A stretch of 64,000 nt of DNA from a bacterium (GTDB taxonomy: Bacteria > Chloroflexota > Anaerolineae > Caldilineales > Caldilineaceae), in the NCBI GenBank assembly GCA_016124945.1, contig WGMT01000038.1, forward strand, positions 62,001-126,000. The letters run 5' to 3'. The notes beneath the pieces were generated by a model. It did no database searches, was not told where the DNA came from, and worked only from the letters and a program-made list of their open reading frames with translations. Position 1 is the stretch's first letter, and every line of letters starts with the position of its first letter. The translations under genes and the position numbers were made by a program. Below are positions 43,230 through 51,454 of this stretch, piece after piece.

Positions 43230-44309
43230 CTAGCCTTCCACGACTTGAGACAAATCCCAGGGTGATGGCAGCCCACGCGGACGCCACGAAACTCTATTGG
43301 TTTCGACGTTGTATTCAGCTTCAACAATGCGGAACGGACTTGGAGCGCCCAACCATGTCAGATTGGCAGTAGCCGGAATAACATTCCGCAATGCTGTCTG
43401 CCCTAGCGGCAGATCGCCCGCGGGCAGTGGACGGCTGCTCGTGGCATCTCGAAACACATTGCCCGGCAACAATAACCATTTTTCCGTGTCGTCCTCGGCC
43501 TCTACCCGAAGCCGCCGTTCCGGTGTAACGTAGGCGGTCAAGCGTTTCCCCCTGCTAATCGGTGTGCGCAACCAGCCGAGTACAAGCGTCCCCATTGTCT
43601 TTTCGCCATCTTGATAGCTTGAGTACGAAATGCCTGTGGTGTCCAAAACGTCCACGTCGGTAATGAATTCGGCAAGCGCATCGATCATGGTTGAAATCTG
43701 CACGGTTGTTTCCGTGCTGTCAGTGTTGCTACGTCCGTAATATCGCCAATCCAGCGTGCTCCACCAACCACGTGCCAACAACGTACCACCGTTCGGTCTG
43801 TTCGTCGCGCTTGAAACAACCTGTGGATAACGCTTCTGTGTCAATGTTTCATCACGGATGTTTTCGGCCTGCTCATCACTCGCGCCGGAAATGCTCAGTA
43901 GCAGTTCTTTTGCGCCGTACGCGCTGACGCTCGTGTCATCTTGCACCCATGCCGTTGTCTTCCGTGTGCCTACATCCTGCGAACCAGGCGCGACATAGCT
44001 ATAGGCCACGGCGATCCGGTTCACCATCTCATCAATACTGACCCGGTGTTCGATCTGGTCATTGATTACACTTGCCTCACTGACATACCCCCACCAAACG
44101 GGCATCTGTTTTGAGTTGTAGATAATCAAGGGGCAGCGCAACCAGCTCAGGATCTCCCAGAGTACGTCCTTCCCGCCAATTACCTCTACCTGAGCCATAG
44201 ACGGGCCACCAGGCATTATCCAAGACCATTGTGTAGGACGAAGCCGTAGTGTGGTCGGCGGTTTATCTGAAAATGTTCTGTCTTCAACTCTGCACGTAAA
44301 TTCGGTCAT
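43230..44309 (-). CDS. phage tail protein (hub/endopeptidase-like)
   Basis: 359 aa from an ATG that overlaps the preceding stop as ATGA (44306-44309); fourteen upstream codons are rejected. Position directly after a Dit-like protein and before the spike is that of the tail-associated (Tal/gp27-like) protein in siphoviruses. Sequence starts MTEFTCRVEDRTFSDKPPTTL with beta-rich character; no peptidase motif recognised. Ends 6 bp before the spike GTG. Confidence 0.6.
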   Translation of the reverse strand: MTEFTCRVEDRTFSDKPPTTLRLRPTQWSWIMPGGPSMAQVEVIGGKDVLWEILSWLRCPLIIYNSKQMPVWWGYVSEASVINDQIEHRVSIDEMVNRIAVAYSYVAPGSQDVGTRKTTAWVQDDTSVSAYGAKELLLSISGASDEQAENIRDETLTQKRYPQVVSSATNRPNGGTLLARGWWSTLDWRYYGRSNTDSTETTVQISTMIDALAEFITDVDVLDTTGISYSSYQDGEKTMGTLVLGWLRTPISRGKRLTAYVTPERRLRVEAEDDTEKWLLLPGNVFRDATSSRPLPAGDLPLGQTALRNVIPATANLTWLGAPSPFRIVEAEYNVETNRVSWRPRGLPSPWDLSQVVEG

Positions 44310-45652
44310 AGCGTTACCCGTCGCGGCTTGTACCAGGCTCTTGCCGTCCACGTGCGCGCAATGTTCATGGTGGTACCTTCGTCAAACAACACCCTGATCC
44401 GCTGATCTTTCCCCGGCCACACCTGCACAGGAGGTGAATACTCCGAGTAGATCGGCCAACGATAGGTACTTGCATCCAGTGCATAGATTTGTGATTCCGG
44501 TCCGTCAATCACGACACTATCCGTTGTTTCTAGCTGGTAGCCGACTTGCCGAAAATGGTGCAGTCCGTTAGGCCCACTCAGTTGCAGAAAGTCAATGTTC
44601 AACGAACCGGCTGTTGCTTTACGCACAGTCAAAACCAGGGCCATATAGGGGACCGGTCTAATCTCAGTTGGGGGCAGTGGCACAGCCCCCAGGTTTTGCA
44701 GCAGCCGATTGGCGTCTAGCTCAATTTCCGGTCCTTTCCATAACGTGGTCAATGGCGTTGTGTGTGGAAAGCGCACTGACAACTGAATGAACGTATCGGC
44801 AGGCGGTGCCGTGGCAAAGCGTGCCAGGACATTGAACCAATGCCCGTACATGTTGCTCAGTTGGTCCAGTGTCCAGATATACGCAAGGGTGCTATGGCTG
44901 ATTGCACTTCCCCACGCGTAGGTACGGTATTCTCCGCCGCTGTGTGCTGCGTTTGCCGTGCCTGATCCGCCACCTGTGCTGTCTTCCCCCTCCAGAATCA
45001 TAGGGGAGTTGTAACCGCCAAAAACGTTGTTCGAGACGTAGAAGTGATTGGCCCACAAGTTTGCACCTGACGTGTTCAGAAGCTGCAAATACAACGGCGC
45101 AGGAATCGCTCCGGCAACATCGTCACCATCAATGTCCATCCAATTGTCATGACCGCTGCCACTATCGTCATGGTTGAAGATGGTAATGCCGCCTGTTTGC
45201 TTGGCGCCGACACTACCATTTTTCAAGGGAAGTTCAGTAAACGTCTTTGATTCCCACCAATTGCGCCGTACCCAAATTAGGGTCAACTCCACAGCCGTGT
45301 TCGACCAATACCGCAAGGCACTTTCATCGTAGACGCAACGTCCGTCAATAATCTCACTGCGGTATGTGTCTGACTCCCCGCTAACTTTCAGTTCCACCCA
45401 AATCTTGCTGCCCGTCCCTTGCTGCTCACGCAACCTCGCCATCGAGAAGTACGTATCAAATATCTGTAGTCTTTCCTGGAGTTCAGCAACGGTACTGCCA
45501 GACACATACAGCCTGCATGTCTCGGTTACGAGCTCCTGTTGCCCGCTTGTTGATTCGGGTGCATAGCCTAGCAATCTGTACCCTAGCGTGGCGTTCACCA
45601 TATTGATTTGCGACAGCGAATCATCCACCCTCAACCACAGTCCATGTGTCAT
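44306..45652 (-). CDS. distal tail (Dit-like) protein
   Basis: 448 aa, beta-rich, right after the tape measure as in siphovirus tails. The N-terminal half carries a belt-like region (ELQERLQIFDTYFSMARL, then WVELKVSGESDTYRSEIIDGRCVYDE) common to Dit/minor tail proteins. The C-terminal part resembles a galectin/sugar-binding beta-sandwich. The ATG overlaps the tape-measure stop by 4 bp, and GGAG is 8 nt upstream. Confidence 0.62.
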   Translation of the reverse strand: MTHGLWLRVDDSLSQINMVNATLGYRLLGYAPESTSGQQELVTETCRLYVSGSTVAELQERLQIFDTYFSMARLREQQGTGSKIWVELKVSGESDTYRSEIIDGRCVYDESALRYWSNTAVELTLIWVRRNWWESKTFTELPLKNGSVGAKQTGGITIFNHDDSGSGHDNWMDIDGDDVAGAIPAPLYLQLLNTSGANLWANHFYVSNNVFGGYNSPMILEGEDSTGGGSGTANAAHSGGEYRTYAWGSAISHSTLAYIWTLDQLSNMYGHWFNVLARFATAPPADTFIQLSVRFPHTTPLTTLWKGPEIELDANRLLQNLGAVPLPPTEIRPVPYMALVLTVRKATAGSLNIDFLQLSGPNGLHHFRQVGYQLETTDSVVIDGPESQIYALDASTYRWPIYSEYSPPVQVWPGKDQRIRVLFDEGTTMNIARTWTARAWYKPRRVTL

Positions 45653-48066
45653 CGTTGCCGCTCCTGGATCGTCCGTGCAATGCGCCAGGCCAATGCGTCT
45701 TCGTCTAACGTCCCCGACACCGTAGCGTACACGTTCACGGTAACCCCATCCCCCTGACCCTGTAGCAGAGGCGCAGAACGTTCTGCCGATTCAATCTTGC
45801 TGCCCCTGGGTAGATAGACTAGCTCCGGGCCTCTCTCACCGACAACGGTAAGACCGCCGCGCCAGAAGCTAGTTCCGGCGGCATTATTGCCTGCGCCGCC
45901 TCCCCAACTAGGGATACTGGGGAAACTAATGCTTGGCAACCTAAAACTAGCAAGCCAAGCTTGGAAGGCCAATAGTTGACCCTTGACACTATCAATCGCC
46001 CCACCGATTGCGCTAATGGCCGAAGACACAGGCGACACTGCGCTAGCCAGCGTATTCCACATACTCCCCCACCATCCCTGAATCGTCTCTAGCGCTGTCT
46101 TTGCCCCGGCCGAAAGTGTGTCGAGGGTGGTGATCACGCTGTCTTTGGCGGCTGTAATCTGATCTGAAACCGCTGACTTGATCTGCGACCAGATGATCTG
46201 GAAGCGGTATTTCATCAGGTTGATCTCTGATTCAGACAGAATTTTCATGTCTCTGATCGTGCTCAACACGGCATCAGCTAAGGCAGTAAACCGAGCTTGA
46301 CCGATACTTAGAATGTTGGCCAATGTCTCCTGCCAATAGGTGTCGAACGCAGTCAGAATACCCTGAGCAGCGTCCCATGCACCCTGCCAATCTCCATTCA
46401 TAATTGCTGTCACGCCGGTAACTACGTTCTGCCAGACCGTGGTAATGGTCTGCATCAACAACGTAATTTGATTCACCACCGTGGTCACAATGCCGGGCAA
46501 TCGTTCCAGGGTCGCTGCAAAGAGATTGGCAAAGAACGATACTGCAACGGTCAGGGTTACACCAAGAAAAATAGCCAGCCCTTGCAGCGCGGGCCTTATC
46601 GTCTCCCACATCTGCTGGGCCGCTACGCCCAGTTCACCGAACGATTCTTGAAGAGGGGAAAAGCTTTCTCCCAATCCCGTGAACGCATCGGCGATACGTT
46701 GGAAGGAGGGCCCAAGAAATTCTTCTACGCTGCTCCACGCCGTCTGGATAGCCCCTGTGACCGTTCCCCAAACTGTCTGAAGGCTGGTCATTATGCCTTC
46801 CACGCCGCCCAGGTTTTCCTCTACAAACGTACGTATGCCCAGGAAATCACTTTCCCAAGCCGTTCTAAGCGCGGCTACCGCTGCGATCAGCCCGGCAGCC
46901 ACCAATACCACCGGCGCCGCCGCGGTCACCATGCCCACCAGCGCCGGAACAACGATGGACGCAACCACTAAGCCCAGCGCCACCAGAACATCTTGCCACT
47001 CCACAAAGCCCGCCACAGCGTCTACAATCGGCTGTGTTACGGCTGTAACAGCCTCAACCATAGACCAGATTTGTTGAATGGTGGCCTCAGGTAAGAAGTT
47101 GCCTAGCGTCTCCATAAGCCCGGCAAAGATGCTGTCATACTCCTGTGCAGCGGTGATGCCGTCCTGGATGGCGGTGATCACGTTGGTCAGCCCTTGCGCA
47201 AAGGCATCGACACCCGCCACGAATGTCGGGCTGCTGGTCAAGGCCACAACGCCTTTTAGCCCTTCCGTGGCTAAGTTGAAGAAGGGTTTCATGATCGTGC
47301 CGGACATTTGGCCAAACGTATCTGTCACCGTGGACAGCAGCCCACTCCATGTCTGGCTCTGCATCTCCATCATGCCGCCAAAGCGCGATTCCATGCCCGT
47401 GATCACGGCATCAATGGTTGTCTCTGCGTCAATGGCGCCATCGCTGACCAGCTTCATTGCTTCAGGTACGCTGGTACCGATGGCTTCCGCCAGCATGTCC
47501 CAGGCCGGAATACCCGCCTCGGTCAGTTGCAGCATCTCTTCTGCGGATGCTTTGCCCTTTGCCTGGATCTGACCCAGGGCCATTGTGACCCGCTCCAGCT
47601 TTTCTGGGGAGCCGCCCAGGGCCGCTACAGCATCGCCAATGGCCGTCAAGTCAGGCAAAATGTCTTCCGCTGCCCACCCCATAGCCAGCATCTTTTGTGC
47701 GCTGTCCACCAGTCCCGGAAACTCAAACGGGGTTGTGGCGGCGAACTGGGTCAGGTCTTGTAGAAAGGATTTGGCTTCCTCGGCGCTGCCCAACATGGTG
47801 GTGAAGGCGTTCAACGCCTGCTGCTCCATGTCGTTGAAGCGGAAGCCCGTTGCACCAACCGCCGTGCCTAGCGCACCCAGCGCAGTGACACCGGCAAGTC
47901 CGGCTGTAACCAATCCCGTACCCACCACAGTTTGCAGACCGCCAAAGCCGCGCTGAGCAGTACCGGCAGCTGCGTCCAAGCCACGAAGCTGACGCTCCAG
48001 GGCCGATAGTTCCGCTTTCCCCTTGTGGTCCGCTAGAATCTCAATTTCTAACCGGCTCTTTGCCAT
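45649..48066 (-). CDS. tail tape measure protein
   Basis: 805 aa, about 120 nm of tail if 0.15 nm per residue applies. Family start SRLEIEILADHKGKAELSALERQLRGL, then the conserved tail-tape block TMLGSAEEAKSFLQDLTQFAATTPFEFPGL and EMLQLTEAGIPAWDMLAEAIG (~90-190), several hydrophobic membrane-insertion segments (VLVALGLVVASIVVPALVGMV) and a C-terminal GTSFWRGGLTVVGERGPELV motif typical of TMPs. Own RBS GAAGGTGAG. Confidence 0.95.
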   Translation of the reverse strand: MAKSRLEIEILADHKGKAELSALERQLRGLDAAAGTAQRGFGGLQTVVGTGLVTAGLAGVTALGALGTAVGATGFRFNDMEQQALNAFTTMLGSAEEAKSFLQDLTQFAATTPFEFPGLVDSAQKMLAMGWAAEDILPDLTAIGDAVAALGGSPEKLERVTMALGQIQAKGKASAEEMLQLTEAGIPAWDMLAEAIGTSVPEAMKLVSDGAIDAETTIDAVITGMESRFGGMMEMQSQTWSGLLSTVTDTFGQMSGTIMKPFFNLATEGLKGVVALTSSPTFVAGVDAFAQGLTNVITAIQDGITAAQEYDSIFAGLMETLGNFLPEATIQQIWSMVEAVTAVTQPIVDAVAGFVEWQDVLVALGLVVASIVVPALVGMVTAAAPVVLVAAGLIAAVAALRTAWESDFLGIRTFVEENLGGVEGIMTSLQTVWGTVTGAIQTAWSSVEEFLGPSFQRIADAFTGLGESFSPLQESFGELGVAAQQMWETIRPALQGLAIFLGVTLTVAVSFFANLFAATLERLPGIVTTVVNQITLLMQTITTVWQNVVTGVTAIMNGDWQGAWDAAQGILTAFDTYWQETLANILSIGQARFTALADAVLSTIRDMKILSESEINLMKYRFQIIWSQIKSAVSDQITAAKDSVITTLDTLSAGAKTALETIQGWWGSMWNTLASAVSPVSSAISAIGGAIDSVKGQLLAFQAWLASFRLPSISFPSIPSWGGGAGNNAAGTSFWRGGLTVVGERGPELVYLPRGSKIESAERSAPLLQGQGDGVTVNVYATVSGTLDEDALAWRIARTIQERQR

Positions 48067-48081
48067 AACTCACCTTCAAAT

Positions 48082-48115
48082 ACATAGGGGCAGCCCTACG
48101 GGACCGCCCCTATGT
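48082..48115 (-). other. hairpin between tail chaperones and tape measure
   Basis: ACATAGGGGC (48082-48091) and GCCCCTATGT (48106-48115) pair perfectly over a 14-nt loop, starting at the chaperone stop and ending 15 bp before the tape-measure start. No U-run. It could limit transcription or translation of the tape measure relative to the chaperone. Confidence 0.6.
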
Positions 48116-48345
48116 TACGTGGCTTTGCCTGCCTGGGCTCTCTGGAGTTCCTGTTTCTTCTGGAACCATTCATTTTGATAGGTTAGCCGCAACAGGATTT
48201 CGTCTACGAGGTCAGCGGGCGCTTTGCACAGCTCATCCCATGACCAACCCATCTCCATCATCACTTTCACTTCAGTTGCGTACCGACCGGGATCTGCCTG
48301 AGATTGTCCGTGCATGATCTCGTACTCATACGCGCGCCTCAGTCT
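48115..48345 (-). CDS. tail assembly chaperone, -1 frame T extension (gpGT-like)
   Basis: Read after a -1 shift at 48345-48351, this frame adds 76 residues beginning RLRRAYEYEIMHGQSQ to the 115 residues of the upstream frame, giving a 191-aa G-T fusion. The extension is open from the slip site to the stop, and its EYEI...WSWDELCKAPADLVDEILLR looks like other gpT domains. An internal ATG at 48315 lies in the same frame but has no good RBS. Confidence 0.85.
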   Translation of the reverse strand, partial: RLRRAYEYEIMHGQSQADPGRYATEVKVMMEMGWSWDELCKAPADLVDEILLRLTYQNEWFQKKQELQRAQAGKAT

Positions 48346-48689
48346 TTTTTTTCCTCATCTCCCATTGGGCGGTTCAACTTAGTGAACGTCGGCACCAGCC
48401 GATCAATGATGCCCGGATCTAGCTGTTCGATCATGCGGGGGCTGGGCTGCCTTCCCCCGAAGCCTGGGCCGTCCCACGAGACGATGGCGTGTTTCATCTG
48501 TTCCATTTGCAGCACAGCCATGTCCAGGCGTACCCGCTCCGGGTTCCCGTCCGACCCCATCATGGTTTCTGATGCAGCGCTTAGGGCCGCCTGCCGTTCA
48601 CCATAGTTCAATTTCTTGAGAGTAACGGTGTTACCGTTGCCCAAATCCACCGTCTCTTGATGCTGGGTGAAAAACATTCCTTCGCTCAT
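48339..48689 (-). CDS. tail assembly chaperone (gpG-like)
   Basis: 116 aa, directly after the tail tube gene and before the tape measure, the fixed place of siphovirus tail chaperones. Helical, polar; it ends GDEEKKD in the zero frame two codons after the slippery run. Family by position and frameshift rather than by strong sequence signature. RBS GGAGACGCC before ATG 48689. Confidence 0.88.
   Translation of the reverse strand: MSEGMFFTQHQETVDLGNGNTVTLKKLNYGERQAALSAASETMMGSDGNPERVRLDMAVLQMEQMKHAIVSWDGPGFGGRQPSPRMIEQLDPGIIDRLVPTFTKLNRPMGDEEKKD
48345..48352 (-). promoter_or_regulatory. programmed -1 ribosomal frameshift site A AAA AAA
   Basis: Eight consecutive A on the minus strand. In the zero frame the codons are GAA AAA AAA GAC TGA, an ideal X XXY YYZ heptamer, with a stop one codon later. 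Slipping -1 continues AGA CTG AGG into the open gpT frame. Confidence 0.88.
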
Positions 48690-48697
48690 GGCGTCTC

Positions 48698-49681
48698 CTA
48701 AATGCTAGCCACCTGGTTGGTTAGTTTAGCGGCAAAGAACAGGGCGTCAGTGCTCGAATAGCGCGCCTCACCGTTCAGTTGTACCGTCGTGTTCTCATTG
48801 CTGTTTTGGTAGCTGCCCACACTGGTGTACTTGGCAGCGAGATCAAGATTAAGATTGCGGTTGGCAGGCGTAGCGCCAGGGATCCCCAGGCGAATCAAAC
48901 GCGTAGTGCGATTGGCGTGGGCGGTGCGCTCGGTCGCCACCTGTCCACTGGATTTAAGTTCCATCGTCAAACTGAATTCAACCTTGGGTTTCGTGTATTT
49001 GATGGCAGCGAAATACAAATTTCCGTCTCCGGTGAATATCGCCTGGATGCCTGTCGTCACACTCACAGACGCCGCCACCAATTGCCCCGTCACCTGGGTG
49101 GTGCCAATTGTGCCGCCGCTTGCGTCAATATAGACTTTGGACCGCTGGAAAAGCATCTCTTCTACGCTGGGCACCGAAAGCGCGCCGGTCAACGTCGTGC
49201 TGACCTTGCGCCGTCCAGTCCAGTTACTCGCCAGACGCCACGCCTCCTGTGCGCCCCCGGACAAAGTAAAGCTGGACACAATGCCATAGGCCATCTCATG
49301 GGCGTCCCCAGCCAGTTTGTTGCCGGTCTCCAGGGTGTACGTGCGCACGGCGTTAGGGGTACTGACACCATAGGCGTAGTCACGAACATACGGCCCCACG
49401 CCGCTAGGTGTTGCCTGTTGAATGCCGGCTTCGAGCACGTGCATGATCTGCTCGAAGGTGGCCGCGGTTTCTGGCACGCTGAGCATGGCAATTTCATAGG
49501 GCGTGATTACACGATCCGTAGGGACCAATAAACCCGCTGACTCATCAATGAATTCTTTAGGACTGCCATCCTCAATATCTGTGGCAGGGCCTCGCCATAC
49601 CGTGGTGGCCGCTACCGCGGTACCCGGTGTAACCTCAGGCCCCAGTTGGATAACATTGGCGCTGAAAGCTCCATACGTCAT
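48698..49681 (-). CDS. major tail tube protein
   Basis: 327 aa, beta-rich, in the classic position before the chaperones. Begins MTYGAFSANVIQLGPEVTPGTAVAAT, the usual opening of this tail-tube family, with IFTGDGNLYFAAIKYTKPKVEFSLTME in the middle and an ending where alanine-rich sequence (TDALFFAAKLTNQVASI) closes the protein. It overlaps the 58-aa gene by 4 bp. Confidence 0.85.
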   Translation of the reverse strand: MTYGAFSANVIQLGPEVTPGTAVAATTVWRGPATDIEDGSPKEFIDESAGLLVPTDRVITPYEIAMLSVPETAATFEQIMHVLEAGIQQATPSGVGPYVRDYAYGVSTPNAVRTYTLETGNKLAGDAHEMAYGIVSSFTLSGGAQEAWRLASNWTGRRKVSTTLTGALSVPSVEEMLFQRSKVYIDASGGTIGTTQVTGQLVAASVSVTTGIQAIFTGDGNLYFAAIKYTKPKVEFSLTMELKSSGQVATERTAHANRTTRLIRLGIPGATPANRNLNLDLAAKYTSVGSYQNSNENTTVQLNGEARYSSTDALFFAAKLTNQVASI

Positions 49682-49854
49682 TTCTCGTCACTCTCTTTCT
49701 TCTGGGGTCTGGGCGTTTCTTTGTAGATCACCTGCCCCGCGTTTTGGGCGTCTTGAATGGCCTGCGCATAGTCTTTAGCTTCCTGCTCGGTCAGATCCCG
49801 CGCGGGAACGCCAGGAATGAAAGCGCCGTCCCCCACATAGATCAGCTTACTCAT
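49678..49854 (-). CDS. 58-aa phage protein
   Basis: Starts MSKLIYVGDGAFIPGVPARDLTEQEAKDY and ends in a Lys/Glu-rich tail. The ATG overlaps the preceding stop region and the end overlaps the tail tube ATG by 4 bp, so it is coupled on both sides. Small proteins with such a YVGDGAFIPGVPARDLT motif occur just before tail tube genes in other phages; function unknown. Confidence 0.75.
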   Translation of the reverse strand: MSKLIYVGDGAFIPGVPARDLTEQEAKDYAQAIQDAQNAGQVIYKETPRPQKKESDEK

Positions 49855-50255
49855 CAATGCACCTTTACCTTTAACTCGAAACGAACGCCGAGATACGCAT
49901 TGGCAGGGCCGTACCCAATCATCCCCACCCGATAACGCAAGGGCCAAACAATGCTTGCCACCGTGCCACCCAACGTTACATCTGCTGCCAGAGCATCAAA
50001 GACCTTTTGCGGCCATTGCTTGATGGCGTCTGCCGCCTGGGGTAACTGTGTGCGGGACTGCATGATGATCAGCACCAAGGTATGAATCCCTCGCTGATAC
50101 CCTTCGCTGATCAGCTCCATCTCTCCATCACCGACATAACAGTAAACGCAAGGAAACTCGTTCAAGCTCTCAGGAGGATCGCCATAGACACGCTCAATGC
50201 CGTCCAGCGCCCCCACGGTTGCCAGCACGTCAGCAATAATGGCTTCCAGGGTCAT
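49854..50255 (-). CDS. tail terminator/head-tail joining protein
   Basis: 133 aa. Its place between a gp6-like connector and the tail tube gene points to the tail terminator or neck protein. Sequence: N-terminal helix MTLEAIIADVLATV, then an alpha/beta body with EFPCVYCYVGDGEMELISEGYQRG and C-terminal YLGVRFELKVKVH strand. Family by context. Confidence 0.6.
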   Translation of the reverse strand: MTLEAIIADVLATVGALDGIERVYGDPPESLNEFPCVYCYVGDGEMELISEGYQRGIHTLVLIIMQSRTQLPQAADAIKQWPQKVFDALAADVTLGGTVASIVWPLRYRVGMIGYGPANAYLGVRFELKVKVH

Positions 50256-50836
50256 AGCCCCGTCCCTTCCTGGTAAGGCAACAGCAGCCCATAGACCTGC
50301 TTGGGAAAATTGGCGCTATACTGAAGCTGTCCTAGTTCCGGCACTACCTGACCCGCATTCTGCAAAGCGTTCTGGTAGGTCTTGAATAACCAACCCGCAA
50401 GGATGATCGCAGCCTCTTGGACCGGGCTAGGGACGGCCGTACTGTATCCCCAGACGCCCGTCACTTCGATCCAACCATCTGTGGTGAATGTCCACAGCGC
50501 AGTACTTTTTAGCTGAACCTGAAAGTAGGGCGTACTGTTGCGCGGGGTCAGCCAGTAATTGCCACTGGCAATGGTGTTTCCGTCCCCGTTGGTCAACGTG
50601 GCCACACTCAACAGCGGCTTTTGTACGTGTAGACTTTGCCCATGTACATCATCACTGCCGTAATAGCGTGTAGCCTGGGCCGTGGCCTTGAACGCGTCGT
50701 CGATGCCCCAACAGTGCTGATCGATCCAACGGCTGGCTGCGGTAACGGCACGCGCCAGGCTGGTGTCATACTGGGCACCTTCTACGTTCAATGTGCCGGC
50801 ATCTTTTATCTGCGCTGCCGTGCAGTAATCAGCCAC
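50252..50836 (-). CDS. head-tail connector (gp6-like)
   Basis: 194 aa starting with GTG (MADYCTAAQIKDAG), typical of the DNA-packaging/head-tail connector family with an N-terminal helical bundle (TAASRWIDQHCW) and C-terminal helix (QEAAIILAGWLFKTYQNAL). It closes the capsid portal for tail joining. Overlaps its neighbours on both sides. Confidence 0.72.
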   Translation of the reverse strand: MADYCTAAQIKDAGTLNVEGAQYDTSLARAVTAASRWIDQHCWGIDDAFKATAQATRYYGSDDVHGQSLHVQKPLLSVATLTNGDGNTIASGNYWLTPRNSTPYFQVQLKSTALWTFTTDGWIEVTGVWGYSTAVPSPVQEAAIILAGWLFKTYQNALQNAGQVVPELGQLQYSANFPKQVYGLLLPYQEGTGL

Positions 50837-51176
50837 GAGTAAACTCCATTGCTTGTGTCTGCCATTCTTTCACCTGCTCACCACTGGTGCGTGGCAGGGC
50901 AGCGGCCAGGGCTTCGGGGTCAGCGTCAATCAGGTCTTGCCAGGTGATAAGCCCTGCGTCTGTCAACCGTTGCGCCATCTTCTCCCCGATGCCGCTGACC
51001 AAAGCAAAATCTGCTTCCTCCAGGGCATGTTCAGAGACAACCACTTGTTGCGCCAAGCCTGCCTCAACCAATGCCTCTTCTTGGTCCGAGGAAAGGAAAT
51101 CCACTACCTGCCCCGCGCGCAGAAAGTGCCGGTCGTCCAGTAGATGTCCCTGGTAGTCTTGCAGCGCCTGGATCAT
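50829..51176 (-). CDS. helix-hairpin-helix phage protein
   Basis: 115 aa. The C-terminal half has an HhH motif (DFALVSGIGEKMAQRLTDAGLITWQDLIDADPEALAAAL) as in RecA/Rad51-type DNA-binding HhH modules. The N-terminal half (HFLRAGQVVDFLSSDQEEALVEAGLAQ) looks like a small head-tail accessory domain. Located in the head-tail joining cluster; RBS AGGGGGAC. Confidence 0.75.
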   Translation of the reverse strand: MIQALQDYQGHLLDDRHFLRAGQVVDFLSSDQEEALVEAGLAQQVVVSEHALEEADFALVSGIGEKMAQRLTDAGLITWQDLIDADPEALAAALPRTSGEQVKEWQTQAMEFTRG

Positions 51177-51185
51177 GCCGTCCCC

Positions 51186-51392
51186 CTATCGGGCAACAAT
51201 GCCATACTCTTCCAACGCGGCGATCAGGGCGTTGATTTTGGCGGTCAAATCGGCAAAGTTGTTGTTGATGGTGGCGTCCGCTCCGCTGCCACTCACCGCC
51301 GCAACGGTACTGTCCGCCGTGCCGCCACTGTTATCCGTCAGATCAGCGATGGTCGCCTGCTGCTTTCCTCGTGGAATCAATGTGCCTGCCAT
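51186..51392 (-). CDS. 68-aa head-region phage protein
   Basis: MAGTLIPRGKQQATIADLTDNSGGTADSTV... with a helical C-terminus (DLTAKINALIAALEEYGIV) that could trimerise. Short proteins of this look follow major capsid genes in many phages, perhaps as head-fibre or decoration proteins. RBS AAGGGAC. Confidence 0.75.
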   Translation of the reverse strand: MAGTLIPRGKQQATIADLTDNSGGTADSTVAAVSGSGADATINNNFADLTAKINALIAALEEYGIVAR

Positions 51393-51414
51393 GTCTTCTG
51401 TCCCTTCAAGGTAA

Positions 51415-51440
51415 GGCCGGGGACAGTCACGCCCCCGGCC
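51415..51440. other. GC hairpin after the capsid gene
   Basis: GGCCGGGG (51415-51422) and CCCCGGCC (51433-51440) pair perfectly over 10 nt, 15 bp after the capsid stop. No U-run; may stabilise the abundant capsid mRNA or cause partial termination. Confidence 0.6.
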
Positions 51441-51454
51441 CGGTCTCAGTCAAT

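Noticed and set aside
46468-47572. Plus-strand frames opposite the tape measure gene
   Set aside because: Antisense shadows; tape measure features on the minus strand are unambiguous.
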